Assembly (NCBI GenBank): GCA_947258635.1
Contig: CAMYJM010000070.1
Span: forward strand, 1 to 14,500
Source of the DNA: an uncultured Acidimicrobiaceae bacterium
GTDB taxonomy: Bacteria; Actinomycetota; Acidimicrobiia; Spongiisociales; UBA5794
Length of the DNA stretch: 14,500 bases
Reading direction: 5' to 3'
Position 1 is the first letter of the stretch. Each line of letters opens with the position of its first letter. The translations under genes and the position numbers were made by a program. The notes beneath the pieces were generated by a model, which searched no databases, was not told the origin of the DNA, and worked only from the letters and a program-made list of their open reading frames with translations. Shown here in pieces: positions 1-5,660 of the stretch.

Positions 1-620
<620 letters not shown>

Positions 621-626
621 ACGCTG

Positions 627-632
627 AGTCTA
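627..632 (-). promoter_or_regulatory. Candidate -10 element for leaderless kbl transcript
   Basis: TAGACT on the minus strand ends 6 nt before the kbl ATG. It fits the TANNNT -10 consensus, at the spacing expected when transcription starts at the start codon, as is common in Actinobacteria. No clear -35 was found, and no Shine-Dalgarno precedes this ATG. This is an inference from spacing only. Confidence 0.4.
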
Positions 633-653
633 AGCCCGGAGCGCCCGAGCAGT

Positions 654-669
654 GGCCCCCTATAGGGCC
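654..669. promoter_or_regulatory. Palindrome in the kbl / unknown-gene divergent region
   Basis: CCCTATAGGG at 658-667 is a perfect 10-bp palindrome. The flanks also allow a GGCCC/GGGCC pairing (654-658 with 665-669). It lies between two divergent start codons (620 and 720), just upstream of the kbl -10 candidate, which is a natural operator position. No known regulator consensus is recognised. Confidence 0.3.
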
Positions 670-719
670 GACTGTCGTGGTACTTTGGTGATGCCGCAGA
701 TGGAAAGAGCAGCCAGACT

Positions 720-1058
720 ATGGGTCGACTAGGCGACTTCTTCTCTGAGTGGAAAGCGCGCCGCGCCGGCCGCAAGTACGTGTCGAAGAACATCCAGAAG
801 TCGGCGCGCCATGTCATCGGGCCCACCGGCTTCGGCTTCTCCAACGCCTGGGACGCAATGGCCGAATCCAGTGAGGCGTACATCGACTCGTTCGACCCGA
901 GGGTCCCACCGAGCCTGTTCATCTCGCAACGGGACAAGACCCGCCTCAATCAACCGATCCCGCTGGTCGAAAGACGGATCGAGGCTCACAACGACGACGG
1001 CAGCGACGACCTGACGGCAGATGAGCTCGATTGGGGCAACAAACCGCCCGGCGGATGA
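720..1058 (+). CDS. Small hypothetical protein, 112 aa
   Basis: Not recognised. The reading frame shows the strong G/C third-position bias of the other real genes here, and it fills the gap between kbl and the convergent DM13 gene, whose stop lies only 9 bp away. The product is soluble, without signal peptide or membrane helix. The N-terminal 35 residues are basic (GRLGDFFSEWKARRAGRKYV then KNIQKSARH), the middle is mixed (around FGFSNAWDAMAESSEAYIDS), and the C-terminus is acidic (DDGSDDLTADELDW). No catalytic motif is evident. The Shine-Dalgarno before ATG 720 is weak (GGAAAGAG about 11 nt upstream). The basic head and acidic tail could suit nucleic-acid or protein contacts, but no function can be assigned. 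Confidence 0.7.
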   Translation: MGRLGDFFSEWKARRAGRKYVSKNIQKSARHVIGPTGFGFSNAWDAMAESSEAYIDSFDPRVPPSLFISQRDKTRLNQPIPLVERRIEAHNDDGSDDLTADELDWGNKPPGG

Positions 1059-1067
1059 GCGGTCGGG

Positions 1068-1682
1068 TCATGCCGCCAGCTGGGCGGTCGCGAAGATCAC
1101 GTGAAACGGCTGGCAGTAGATCACCACGGTCCAATCCCCCGACGACAGGTCGACCTCAGGCGGGATGTCGTAGTTCTGGTTCCCCCGGTTGCCCTTGAGG
1201 CTGCCGAGGTCGACGTAGCCGGACGTCATGACGTCGGCGCGCCCCTCCGCCGAGGCCACCGGAGCCAGAATCACGTGCAGATCGGGCCCGTTGGTCACAT
1301 CGAGGTTGTCGAATCGCAGTATCTGCGAGCCGTCGTCGAGGACGTACACCCCGACGTCGCCCGAGCCCTGATGGAAGGAGTCGGCTCCTTCGAACGTGCC
1401 GGCCAGCACCTTGATCGGATCGGCCTCAGGCATATCGACGCTCACCGTTGCGTTGTCGGCTTCCGCCTCGACCATCGCTGCCTCGACCTCCTCGGCCGTC
1501 GACCCCTCAGGGATCTGCGCCGAGGCGGCACGAGGAAATGCCTCGATCACCGTTTCGTTCAACAGCAGCGGCGAGAACAGCCACCAGCCCAGCGCTATCG
1601 CCGGAATGGCCAGGGCGAGAATCACCACGACTACTCCGCGGCGCCGGAACCACTTCTTGGACTCGGTGGCGACTTTGGTCAT
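1068..1682 (-). CDS. Membrane-anchored DM13 domain protein
   Basis: Protein of 204 aa with a basic cytosolic head (WFRRRG), one membrane helix at about 16-37, an acidic linker at about 55-90, and a DM13-type domain at about 92-203 facing outwards. DM13 features seen are GTFEGAD, SGDVGVYVLDDGSQILRFDNL, GPDLHVILAP, the SGYVDLGSLKGNRGNQNYDI block with its GxLKGxxGxQxY pattern, and a closing WTVVIYCQPFHVIFATAQL with Cys190. DM13 domains occur in secreted or membrane proteins and have been proposed to take part in redox or electron transfer through the conserved Cys; this is a family prediction. The ATG at 1682 has a good purine-rich Shine-Dalgarno (GGGAGAAGGA). It lies 102 bp downstream of the DUF4342 gene on the same strand, so it may be the last gene of that operon or have its own promoter. 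Confidence 0.87.
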   Translation of the reverse strand: MTKVATESKKWFRRRGVVVVILALAIPAIALGWWLFSPLLLNETVIEAFPRAASAQIPEGSTAEEVEAAMVEAEADNATVSVDMPEADPIKVLAGTFEGADSFHQGSGDVGVYVLDDGSQILRFDNLDVTNGPDLHVILAPVASAEGRADVMTSGYVDLGSLKGNRGNQNYDIPPEVDLSSGDWTVVIYCQPFHVIFATAQLAA

Positions 1683-1784
1683 CTTCCTTCTCCCAATACG
1701 CGTTCGGCATGGGCAACCCGCCGTCCGGCCGGAGGCTTCCGGAATCGGGATGAAGAAAGGGTGAACAATACGGAGCGGTGGACC

Positions 1785-2036
1785 TCAGTCGCCGGCGCCG
1801 ACCCTCTCGACTTCGATGGTGCAGTCGGTGACGACTGCGGCGATGGCACCAATGGCAACCCACACCGGCAGCAGCACCGCCCCCACCACGCCGATCGTCA
1901 GGGGAATCTCGATGATCTTCCTGCCCTCTTCGTTCTTGATGATGATCCGCCGCACGTTGCCCTCGTGGACGAGATCCTTGACCTTCTTGAGAAGCTCGTC
2001 GCCGTCGACGCGATACTCCTCGGCTTGCCCAGTCAT
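1785..2036 (-). CDS. DUF4342 domain protein
   Basis: Protein of 83 aa. The first half is a charged, soluble module (VDGDELLKKVKDLVHEGNVRRI, then IIKNEEGRKIIEIPLTIG), and the second half is one hydrophobic segment at about 47-70 followed by a short tail. The GNVRRIIIKNEEG and EIPLTIGVVGA blocks are the hallmark of DUF4342, a small family often found near membrane or envelope genes; its function is unknown. The resemblance of the N-terminal part to small helical ubiquitin-binding-like modules is only an impression. The start ATG is 3 bp after the stop of the preceding membrane-protein gene, which implies a shared transcript and probably translational coupling. Confidence 0.88.
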   Translation of the reverse strand: MTGQAEEYRVDGDELLKKVKDLVHEGNVRRIIIKNEEGRKIIEIPLTIGVVGAVLLPVWVAIGAIAAVVTDCTIEVERVGAGD

Positions 2037-2039
2037 GCT

Positions 2040-2279
2040 CTAGATGGCGTCCGCATCTGCTTGGCTCGATTCAGGCGTGGAGGGCGGCATCTTCGCAGCT
2101 CCGATCGGCGCCCACATGGCGAGCGCAAACGCCAATAGCAAACCGATAATCGGCAGCAGCGTCACGAGGGGGCTCTCCAGCGGAATCGTGCCGAAGGCCA
2201 ACAAAGTGATCGCACCAGAGAGACCGGCAAGGAAGCCAAAGACTGCCGCCATCACAGGACGACCTCGTTGCTTCTTCAC
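2040..2279 (-). CDS. Small two-helix membrane protein, 79 aa
   Basis: Not recognised as a named family. After a basic start (MKKQRGRPV) there are two hydrophobic segments, at about 9-29 and 36-59, joined by a short loop (TIPLESP), then a Pro/Ser-rich hydrophilic tail (MPPSTPESSQADADAI). The basic N-terminus favours both ends in the cytoplasm. Its ATG overlaps the stop of the upstream exported protein by 4 bp (ATGA, 2276-2279), and its own stop is 3 bp from the DUF4342 start. It is therefore the middle cistron of a tightly coupled trio. It may be an assembly or anchoring partner of its neighbours, which is inferred from arrangement alone. Confidence 0.8.
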   Translation of the reverse strand: MKKQRGRPVMAAVFGFLAGLSGAITLLAFGTIPLESPLVTLLPIIGLLLAFALAMWAPIGAAKMPPSTPESSQADADAI

Positions 2280-2860
2280 TTCCTGCTACCTCCCGCTGAT
2301 GGGCCTTTGACCCTGATTGCGAGGTACGCCCCCAAGATGCTCACCACCGTCAGGCCGCCGCCGATGAATCCGAGCGGGTTGGTCCCCGCCAGCGACAACG
2401 TGACATCGCCGGAGCACGTCGGCGATCCGGCTTGCTCGAGGCTTCCCTCCCAGTGTTGGCCGACGACCGTGACCTTGAAACCGGAGAGGATCGACGGGAA
2501 CTCGTAGTCATAGTTGCCCGAGTTGCCGGTAGAAGTGCCGGTGCTCGACCAGACCCCAACCTGTACCGTGCCGACCGGGAACGGAACCTTGACTTTCACA
2601 TTGCCGCTGGTCGGCCTCGCCTCCGTCGGGGGAGGCCTCAGATCGATGGCACCTCTCCACTCGACATTGCCCTCGAGCGGGATCACGACCACTTCACCTT
2701 CTGTGAGTTGGCTGGCCACGACCTCGAGAACCGGTGATTCATTCACCCATGTGCCAGAGCCGTCACACGGGCCGCTTACGGTCGCCGCGGCGGGCAATGC
2801 CGTCAATACGAGTGCAATCAGCACGACTGCTGCCAACACCAATGCTCTCGTTCGCTGCAC
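2276..2860 (-). CDS. Exported protein with C-terminal membrane anchor, 194 aa
   Basis: Not recognised. A Sec signal peptide is clear: MQRTR head, hydrophobic core about 8-22, probable cut after ALPAAA near residue 26. The body is beta-rich with Gly/Ser/Thr/Asn stretches (SSTGTSTGNSGNYDYEF), carries one Cys near each end (GPC at about 32 and SPTC at about 149, a possible disulfide), and ends in a hydrophobic anchor at about 164-185 followed by basic residues. The product should sit outside the cell tied by one helix, with a small cytoplasmic tail. The start is GTG at 2860, supported by GAAGGGG 8 nt upstream. It is the first gene of the minus-strand cluster and overlaps the next gene by 4 bp. 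Confidence 0.78.
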   Translation of the reverse strand: MQRTRALVLAAVVLIALVLTALPAAATVSGPCDGSGTWVNESPVLEVVASQLTEGEVVVIPLEGNVEWRGAIDLRPPPTEARPTSGNVKVKVPFPVGTVQVGVWSSTGTSTGNSGNYDYEFPSILSGFKVTVVGQHWEGSLEQAGSPTCSGDVTLSLAGTNPLGFIGGGLTVVSILGAYLAIRVKGPSAGGSRK

Positions 2861-2888
2861 TCGCTAGGCCCCTTCGTTCCCGGCCCCC

Positions 2889-2911
2889 TGATCGTAGTGA
2901 TCGTGGATCGC
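2889..2911. repeat. Short iterated TGATCGT motif
   Basis: TGATCGT occurs at 2889-2895 and again at 2898-2904 (period 9), followed by a partial copy GGATCGC at 2905-2911. It lies 30-50 bp upstream of the GTG start of the minus-strand cluster, where an operator would be expected. No known factor is recognised, and the repeat is short enough to be chance. Confidence 0.3.
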
Positions 2912-2999
2912 GAATGGGAAATGTCTGGGCGGCCCCGCCGATGCTCGATCGCTCGGACGTGCGCCTCCGCGGCCCGTGCGAGGCGCCGCTCACCACGCG

Positions 3000-3034
3000 A
3001 GATCTCCCCCGACTCGGAGCGTCGAGGGAGATCT
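3000..3034 (+). other. Strong 13-bp stem-loop in the sigma-factor leader
   Basis: AGATCTCCC at 3000-3008 pairs perfectly with GGGAGATCT at 3026-3034. After a single C/A mismatch, CGAC (3010-3013) pairs with GTCG (3021-3024) around a 7-nt loop. No run of T follows, so it is not a standard intrinsic terminator. It could be the first hairpin of a structured 5' leader, or a DNA operator of two half-sites. It lies about 200 bp upstream of the sigma-factor start. Confidence 0.55.
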
Positions 3035-3051
3035 ATTCGCCGATCCCGACG

Positions 3052-3075
3052 GGCACCAAGCGGCCCGCGGGTGCC
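3052..3075 (+). other. Second stem-loop in the sigma-factor leader
   Basis: GGCACC (3052-3057) pairs with GGTGCC (3070-3075), a 6-bp stem around a 12-nt GC-rich loop, plus a possible G-T pair outside. On its own this is weak in GC-rich DNA. It gains interest only from lying between the larger hairpin at 3000-3034 and the nested structure at 3115-3230. Confidence 0.35.
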
Positions 3076-3114
3076 TCCGGCAGCAAGAGAGAAGGGGGAA
3101 CTTCCTCACCAATG

Positions 3115-3230
3115 AGATGCCGCCAAATGGTCGGCCGGGTGACAGCCAATCCCAGAACGATCCGCCGCCAGCGGAAGGCCGCGACATCGGATACGCTTTG
3201 GGTCACCCTCGAGAAGTGGCGGCGGCATCT
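3115..3230 (+). promoter_or_regulatory. Candidate structured leader RNA closing at the sigma-factor start codon
   Basis: Three helices nest in order. P1: AGATGCCGCC (3115-3124) with GGCGGCATCT (3221-3230), 10 perfect pairs ending 1 nt before the start codon at 3232. P2: GGGTGAC (3137-3143) with GTCACCC (3202-3208), 7 perfect pairs. P3: TCCGC (3161-3165) with GCGGA (3171-3175), 5 pairs around a 5-nt loop. P1 would bury the ribosome-binding region, so folding or unfolding could gate translation of the sigma factor. I do not recognise it as a known riboswitch (no B12 box, for example). RNA function is inferred from pairing only. A DNA operator or coincidence in GC-rich sequence remains possible. 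Confidence 0.45.
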
Positions 3231-3231
3231 A

Positions 3232-3699
3232 ATGAGTGTGGGGAAACCCACCAACGCGGAGATCTATGGCTTGTTCGCCGACGACCTGGTGCGGTTCGCG
3301 CCCGGCCTCGTCGGCCCGACCGACGCTCCAGACGTGGTGGCGGAGGCCGTCGTACGGGTCATGTGGTCGAAGCGTTGGCCCAATGTGATCAACTACAAGG
3401 CGTACCTGTACCAGGCCGTGCTCAACGAAGCTCGCATGTACCACCGCTCGACCATGCGCCGCCGCGCCCGAGAGCAGCGGGCGTCCGATGGCGACGTCGT
3501 CTACCCCCATGAGGCCCGCCCCGAAGTCCTCGAGGCGGTTGGACGCCTCAGCCCCCAGCAGCGGGCCGCGATCTTCCTGACTTATTGGGAGGGCCTGGGC
3601 GTCGACGAAGTCGCGGTGCGGCTCGGCGTGCGGGTCGGCTCCGTCAAGCGCCACCTCGCCCGCGCTCGAGCCAGATTGCGAGGCTCCCTTGACGCGTGA
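3232..3699 (+). CDS. ECF-like sigma-70 family RNA polymerase sigma factor, 155 aa
   Basis: Small sigma factor with region 2 (about 10-80) and region 4 (about 97-152). Region 2 begins AEIYGLFADDLVRFAPGLVG, then PTDAPDVVAEAVVRVM and the basic recognition part NEARMYHRSTMRRRAREQR. Region 4 has LSPQQRAAIFLTYWEGLGVDEVA, then the helix-turn-helix VRLGVRVGSVKRHLARARARLR. It resembles the actinobacterial SigE-like group with LVGPxDAxDVV. ATG 3232 is chosen because family members begin just before the region 2 helix; in-frame ATGs at 3112 and 3127 would add 35-40 basic residues unlike the family. No strong Shine-Dalgarno precedes it, and a 10-bp helix can form right at the start. It overlaps the next gene by 11 bp, the arrangement typical of a sigma factor and its regulator. 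Confidence 0.87.
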   Translation: MSVGKPTNAEIYGLFADDLVRFAPGLVGPTDAPDVVAEAVVRVMWSKRWPNVINYKAYLYQAVLNEARMYHRSTMRRRAREQRASDGDVVYPHEARPEVLEAVGRLSPQQRAAIFLTYWEGLGVDEVAVRLGVRVGSVKRHLARARARLRGSLDA

Positions 3700-4567
3700 C
3701 ACGCGACCGGCCGATGAAGCGCGGGCGCTCGTCGTCGCGCTCGCCGAGGCGAGCCCGCTCGCTCCCCCGTTCCCCGACGCTGCCGATGAGTCGCACGGTC
3801 CGCCACCGAGACCGCGCGGGACCTCGCGGGGTATCGCGGTCGCCGCATCGACATTTGCCCTAATCGTCGGCGTGGCAGCCGGCACCTGGTGGTTTGCCAG
3901 TACGGGCCGTCAGATCGGCCTGGGGACCTCGGTGGCGAGCCCGCCGGCGGTGGCTGTGGTGTCCGAGGCTGCGGAGGTCGCGGTCGTCGCTGAGGATGAC
4001 ACAGTGCTTCGCGGGCAACTGTGGCGGGGAGATGACATCGGGATCATCGTCACGCCCGGCTACAGCGAAGACGCCCCGGACGCGTACCAGGTCGCGGCAA
4101 CACTGGCCCGATCCGGTCACACGGTCTTCTTCTATCACTTGCGGGGTCAACAGTCGTCGGGGGGCTTCGTCGGTAGCAGCAACCTCACAGACGACCTCCG
4201 AGCCGCCGTCGCCGACCTTCGCACCCGCGGAATCGACCGCATATTCGTCATTGGCTACCGCCAATCTGCTACGGCCGCAGTCGTCCTGGCAGCGGAACCG
4301 AGCGGCCTCGATGGTGTAGTGGCCGTGTTCGCTTACGAGCGCTACGAGGATCTCGATGCGCTCAACGCCGCGGCCGCCAGCACCGCTGCCATCCTCTTCA
4401 TCGGCGCCGAAGGTAACGGAGGGGCGGCCACCGCTACGGCCAACCTCGCGGCGGCGAACGGCAAGACCGATCCCTACATCCTGAGCGCCCGACCCCCGGC
4501 GGCACTGAGCTCGGATCACTTTTCCCCGAAAATCGTGCGAGCCGTAATGCAGTTCGTGGGCGGATAG
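3689..4567 (+). CDS. Membrane-anchored degenerate alpha/beta-hydrolase-fold protein, putative sigma regulator
   Basis: Protein of 292 aa: cytosolic head of about 47 residues, one membrane helix (about 48-70), then an exported alpha/beta-hydrolase-like domain (about 95-290). Fold landmarks are IGIIVTPGYSED, LARSGHTVFFYHLRGQQSSGG, LTDDLRAAVADLRTRGIDRI and FVIGYRQSATAAV. The nucleophile elbow GxSxG reads G189-Y-R-Q-S, so the serine is replaced by Arg191 and the last glycine by Ser193. The usual Asp strand reads FIGAEGNGG with no clear Asp. Only the His (SSDHF, 277) remains, so catalysis is unlikely. The TTG start at 3689 has GCGAGG 5 nt upstream and lies inside the sigma gene. Topology and coupling suggest an anti-sigma or co-sensor, but the N-terminal head shows no recognisable anti-sigma domain or zinc motif. 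Confidence 0.78.
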   Translation: MTRDTRPADEARALVVALAEASPLAPPFPDAADESHGPPPRPRGTSRGIAVAASTFALIVGVAAGTWWFASTGRQIGLGTSVASPPAVAVVSEAAEVAVVAEDDTVLRGQLWRGDDIGIIVTPGYSEDAPDAYQVAATLARSGHTVFFYHLRGQQSSGGFVGSSNLTDDLRAAVADLRTRGIDRIFVIGYRQSATAAVVLAAEPSGLDGVVAVFAYERYEDLDALNAAAASTAAILFIGAEGNGGAATATANLAAANGKTDPYILSARPPAALSSDHFSPKIVRAVMQFVGG

Positions 4568-4588
4568 CGCCGAGACCCGGCCGGCGCT
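4566..4588 (+). terminator. GC-rich inverted repeat at the end of the sigma operon
   Basis: AGCGCCG (4566-4572) pairs perfectly with CGGCGCT (4582-4588) around a 9-nt loop, starting within the TAG stop of the preceding gene. No T tract follows, as is common for actinobacterial terminators. It is mutually exclusive with the longer fold at 4587-4650. Confidence 0.4.
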
Positions 4589-4650
4589 CGGTGGTAGAGC
4601 TTCCGGGAGGGCACTTGCTTCACCGGGAGAGCCCGGCCCGGTTCACCGAG
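4587..4650 (+). other. Nested stem-loop downstream of the sigma operon
   Basis: CTCGGTG (4587-4593) pairs with CACCGAG (4644-4650). Inside it, CCGGG (4603-4607) pairs with CCCGG (4637-4641) and GGGC (4609-4612) with GCCC (4631-4634), leaving an 18-nt apical loop. It could be a 3'-end structure, a second terminator or a small RNA. The repeated CCGGG motifs make alternative pairings easy, so the fold is uncertain. The rest of the 211-bp gap to the next gene holds only a small TCGGC/GCCGA hairpin (4711-4723). Confidence 0.3.
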
Positions 4651-4778
4651 AGGCTCATCGCGGCGCCGGCCCGCTGACGGCATTGACCAACGCCGACCTA
4701 ATAGAACCGCTCGGCATTGCCGATAGGGAGAACTGAACAGTCATCAGGGCACCGCAATCAGCCAGGTAGGGTCCGTCC

Positions 4779-5594
4779 ATGGGTAACGCAGCAATCGCAT
4801 CACAAGAGATCACGAGACTCGTTCTCGGAGTCAATTGGCGGGTCGGCCGCGACCACGGTGGCCACCTCGAGGCAATGGCCTCCGACATCGGGCTCACGTC
4901 TCTCGAAATGCTTCCTCATCTGGGCGATTTCCTGCTCGATGGCCTGTTGACTCGGCAGATCGCGGCGCTGCGAATGCGCTACGCGCCTGAAGCGGTGGTG
5001 TCGACTCGACTCCAGGAACTCGAGGAGAAGGGCCTGATCAAGCTGAATCCCTGGGGATTCGTAGCGACAGATGCCCTGCGCCCGCTCCTCAAGGCACTGC
5101 ACAGTGCCCGGGCGGATGTTGCCCGGGAGCTCTGGATCAACCACGAAGTCGACATCTCGGTAGTGACGGAAACCTGCCGAGAGGTCCTCGAGAAGGTCAC
5201 TCCGGAGCACATCGTGGCCCACACCCACAACCGGGTCCGCAAGCCGCTCGATAGATACTCGCTACTTTGCCAGCGCCTGGTGACACTGCGGTACATGCGG
5301 CAGCAGGACCACGCCCAGGCATGGATCGCGGCCGGCCTGGCGGCCCGAGAAATCGCCCTCATGACCGCGTTGTGGCGGGACGAACCGGTCGAGGTCGAGG
5401 AACCACCGCTGTCTGCGCTCCGCGAGAAGGGCCTCATTCTCAAGCCGGAGCCGCCCCGGCTGACCACCAAGGGCAAGAAGCTGCGCCAGGCCATCGAGGA
5501 CGACACCAACGCGAGAACGGAGCAGACTTACGGGGCGCTCGACGCCGACCGCATGGCCCGATTCCTCGAGGCGCTGGGCCGGCTTCCCGATTGA
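4779..5594 (+). CDS. SCO6745-like tandem winged-helix protein, 271 aa
   Basis: Soluble protein resembling the actinobacterial SCO6745 family, annotated as helix-turn-helix (HTH_67-like). The N-terminal winged helix spans about 58-105 (TRQIAALRMRYAPEAVVSTR, LQELEEKGLIKLNPWGFVAT, DALRPLLKAL). A helical middle follows, and a second wing-like unit at about 208-245 (PPLSALREKGLILK, then PPRLTTKGKKLRQAIEDDTN), matching the MarR-like end of that family. DNA binding is plausible but not proven for the family. The His/Arg-rich centre (HIVAHTHNRVRKPLDRY) is unusual. ATG 4779 is supported by AGGTAGGG about 8 nt upstream. It stands alone between the sigma operon and the peptidase gene, 66 bp before the latter, so the two may be co-transcribed. 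Confidence 0.65.
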   Translation: MGNAAIASQEITRLVLGVNWRVGRDHGGHLEAMASDIGLTSLEMLPHLGDFLLDGLLTRQIAALRMRYAPEAVVSTRLQELEEKGLIKLNPWGFVATDALRPLLKALHSARADVARELWINHEVDISVVTETCREVLEKVTPEHIVAHTHNRVRKPLDRYSLLCQRLVTLRYMRQQDHAQAWIAAGLAAREIALMTALWRDEPVEVEEPPLSALREKGLILKPEPPRLTTKGKKLRQAIEDDTNARTEQTYGALDADRMARFLEALGRLPD

Positions 5595-5660
5595 ACCCGG
5601 CACGGTGCCGTCACTGCTTACGCCACCACCACCCTGACAGAGCTGCCATCAATTGACATA

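Larger units (their letters stand above)
2861..3231. other. 371-bp divergent non-coding region with multiple inverted repeats
   Basis: No convincing gene lies here. The plus-strand frame of the sigma factor stays open through the region, but its upstream part has weaker third-position bias and does not resemble a sigma-factor N-terminus. The region must hold the promoters for the minus-strand cluster and the plus-strand sigma operon. It contains a TGATCGT repeat near the minus-strand gene and three strong inverted-repeat elements towards the sigma gene, listed separately. No consensus -35/-10 pair is confidently seen. Confidence 0.6.

Noticed and set aside
1101..2138. 345-aa plus-strand open frame
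   Set aside because: Antisense to the DM13, DUF4342 and small membrane protein genes, all of which show recognisable features; the product is a His/Arg/Asp-rich shadow.
2734..3231. Longer sigma factor starting at 2734 or at in-frame ATGs 3112/3127
   Set aside because: The upstream residues are basic and unlike any sigma-factor N-terminus, overlap the divergent gene, and have weaker third-position bias. Family members start just before the region 2 helix.
4577..4650. Possible tRNA (GCTCGGTGGTAGAGC looks like a D arm)
   Set aside because: No 7-bp acceptor pair, no 5-bp anticodon stem with a 7-nt loop, and no T-arm stem at the right spacing.
4655..4897. 80-aa minus-strand open frame before the SCO6745-like gene
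   Set aside because: Overlaps the well-supported plus-strand start and lacks codon bias or motifs.
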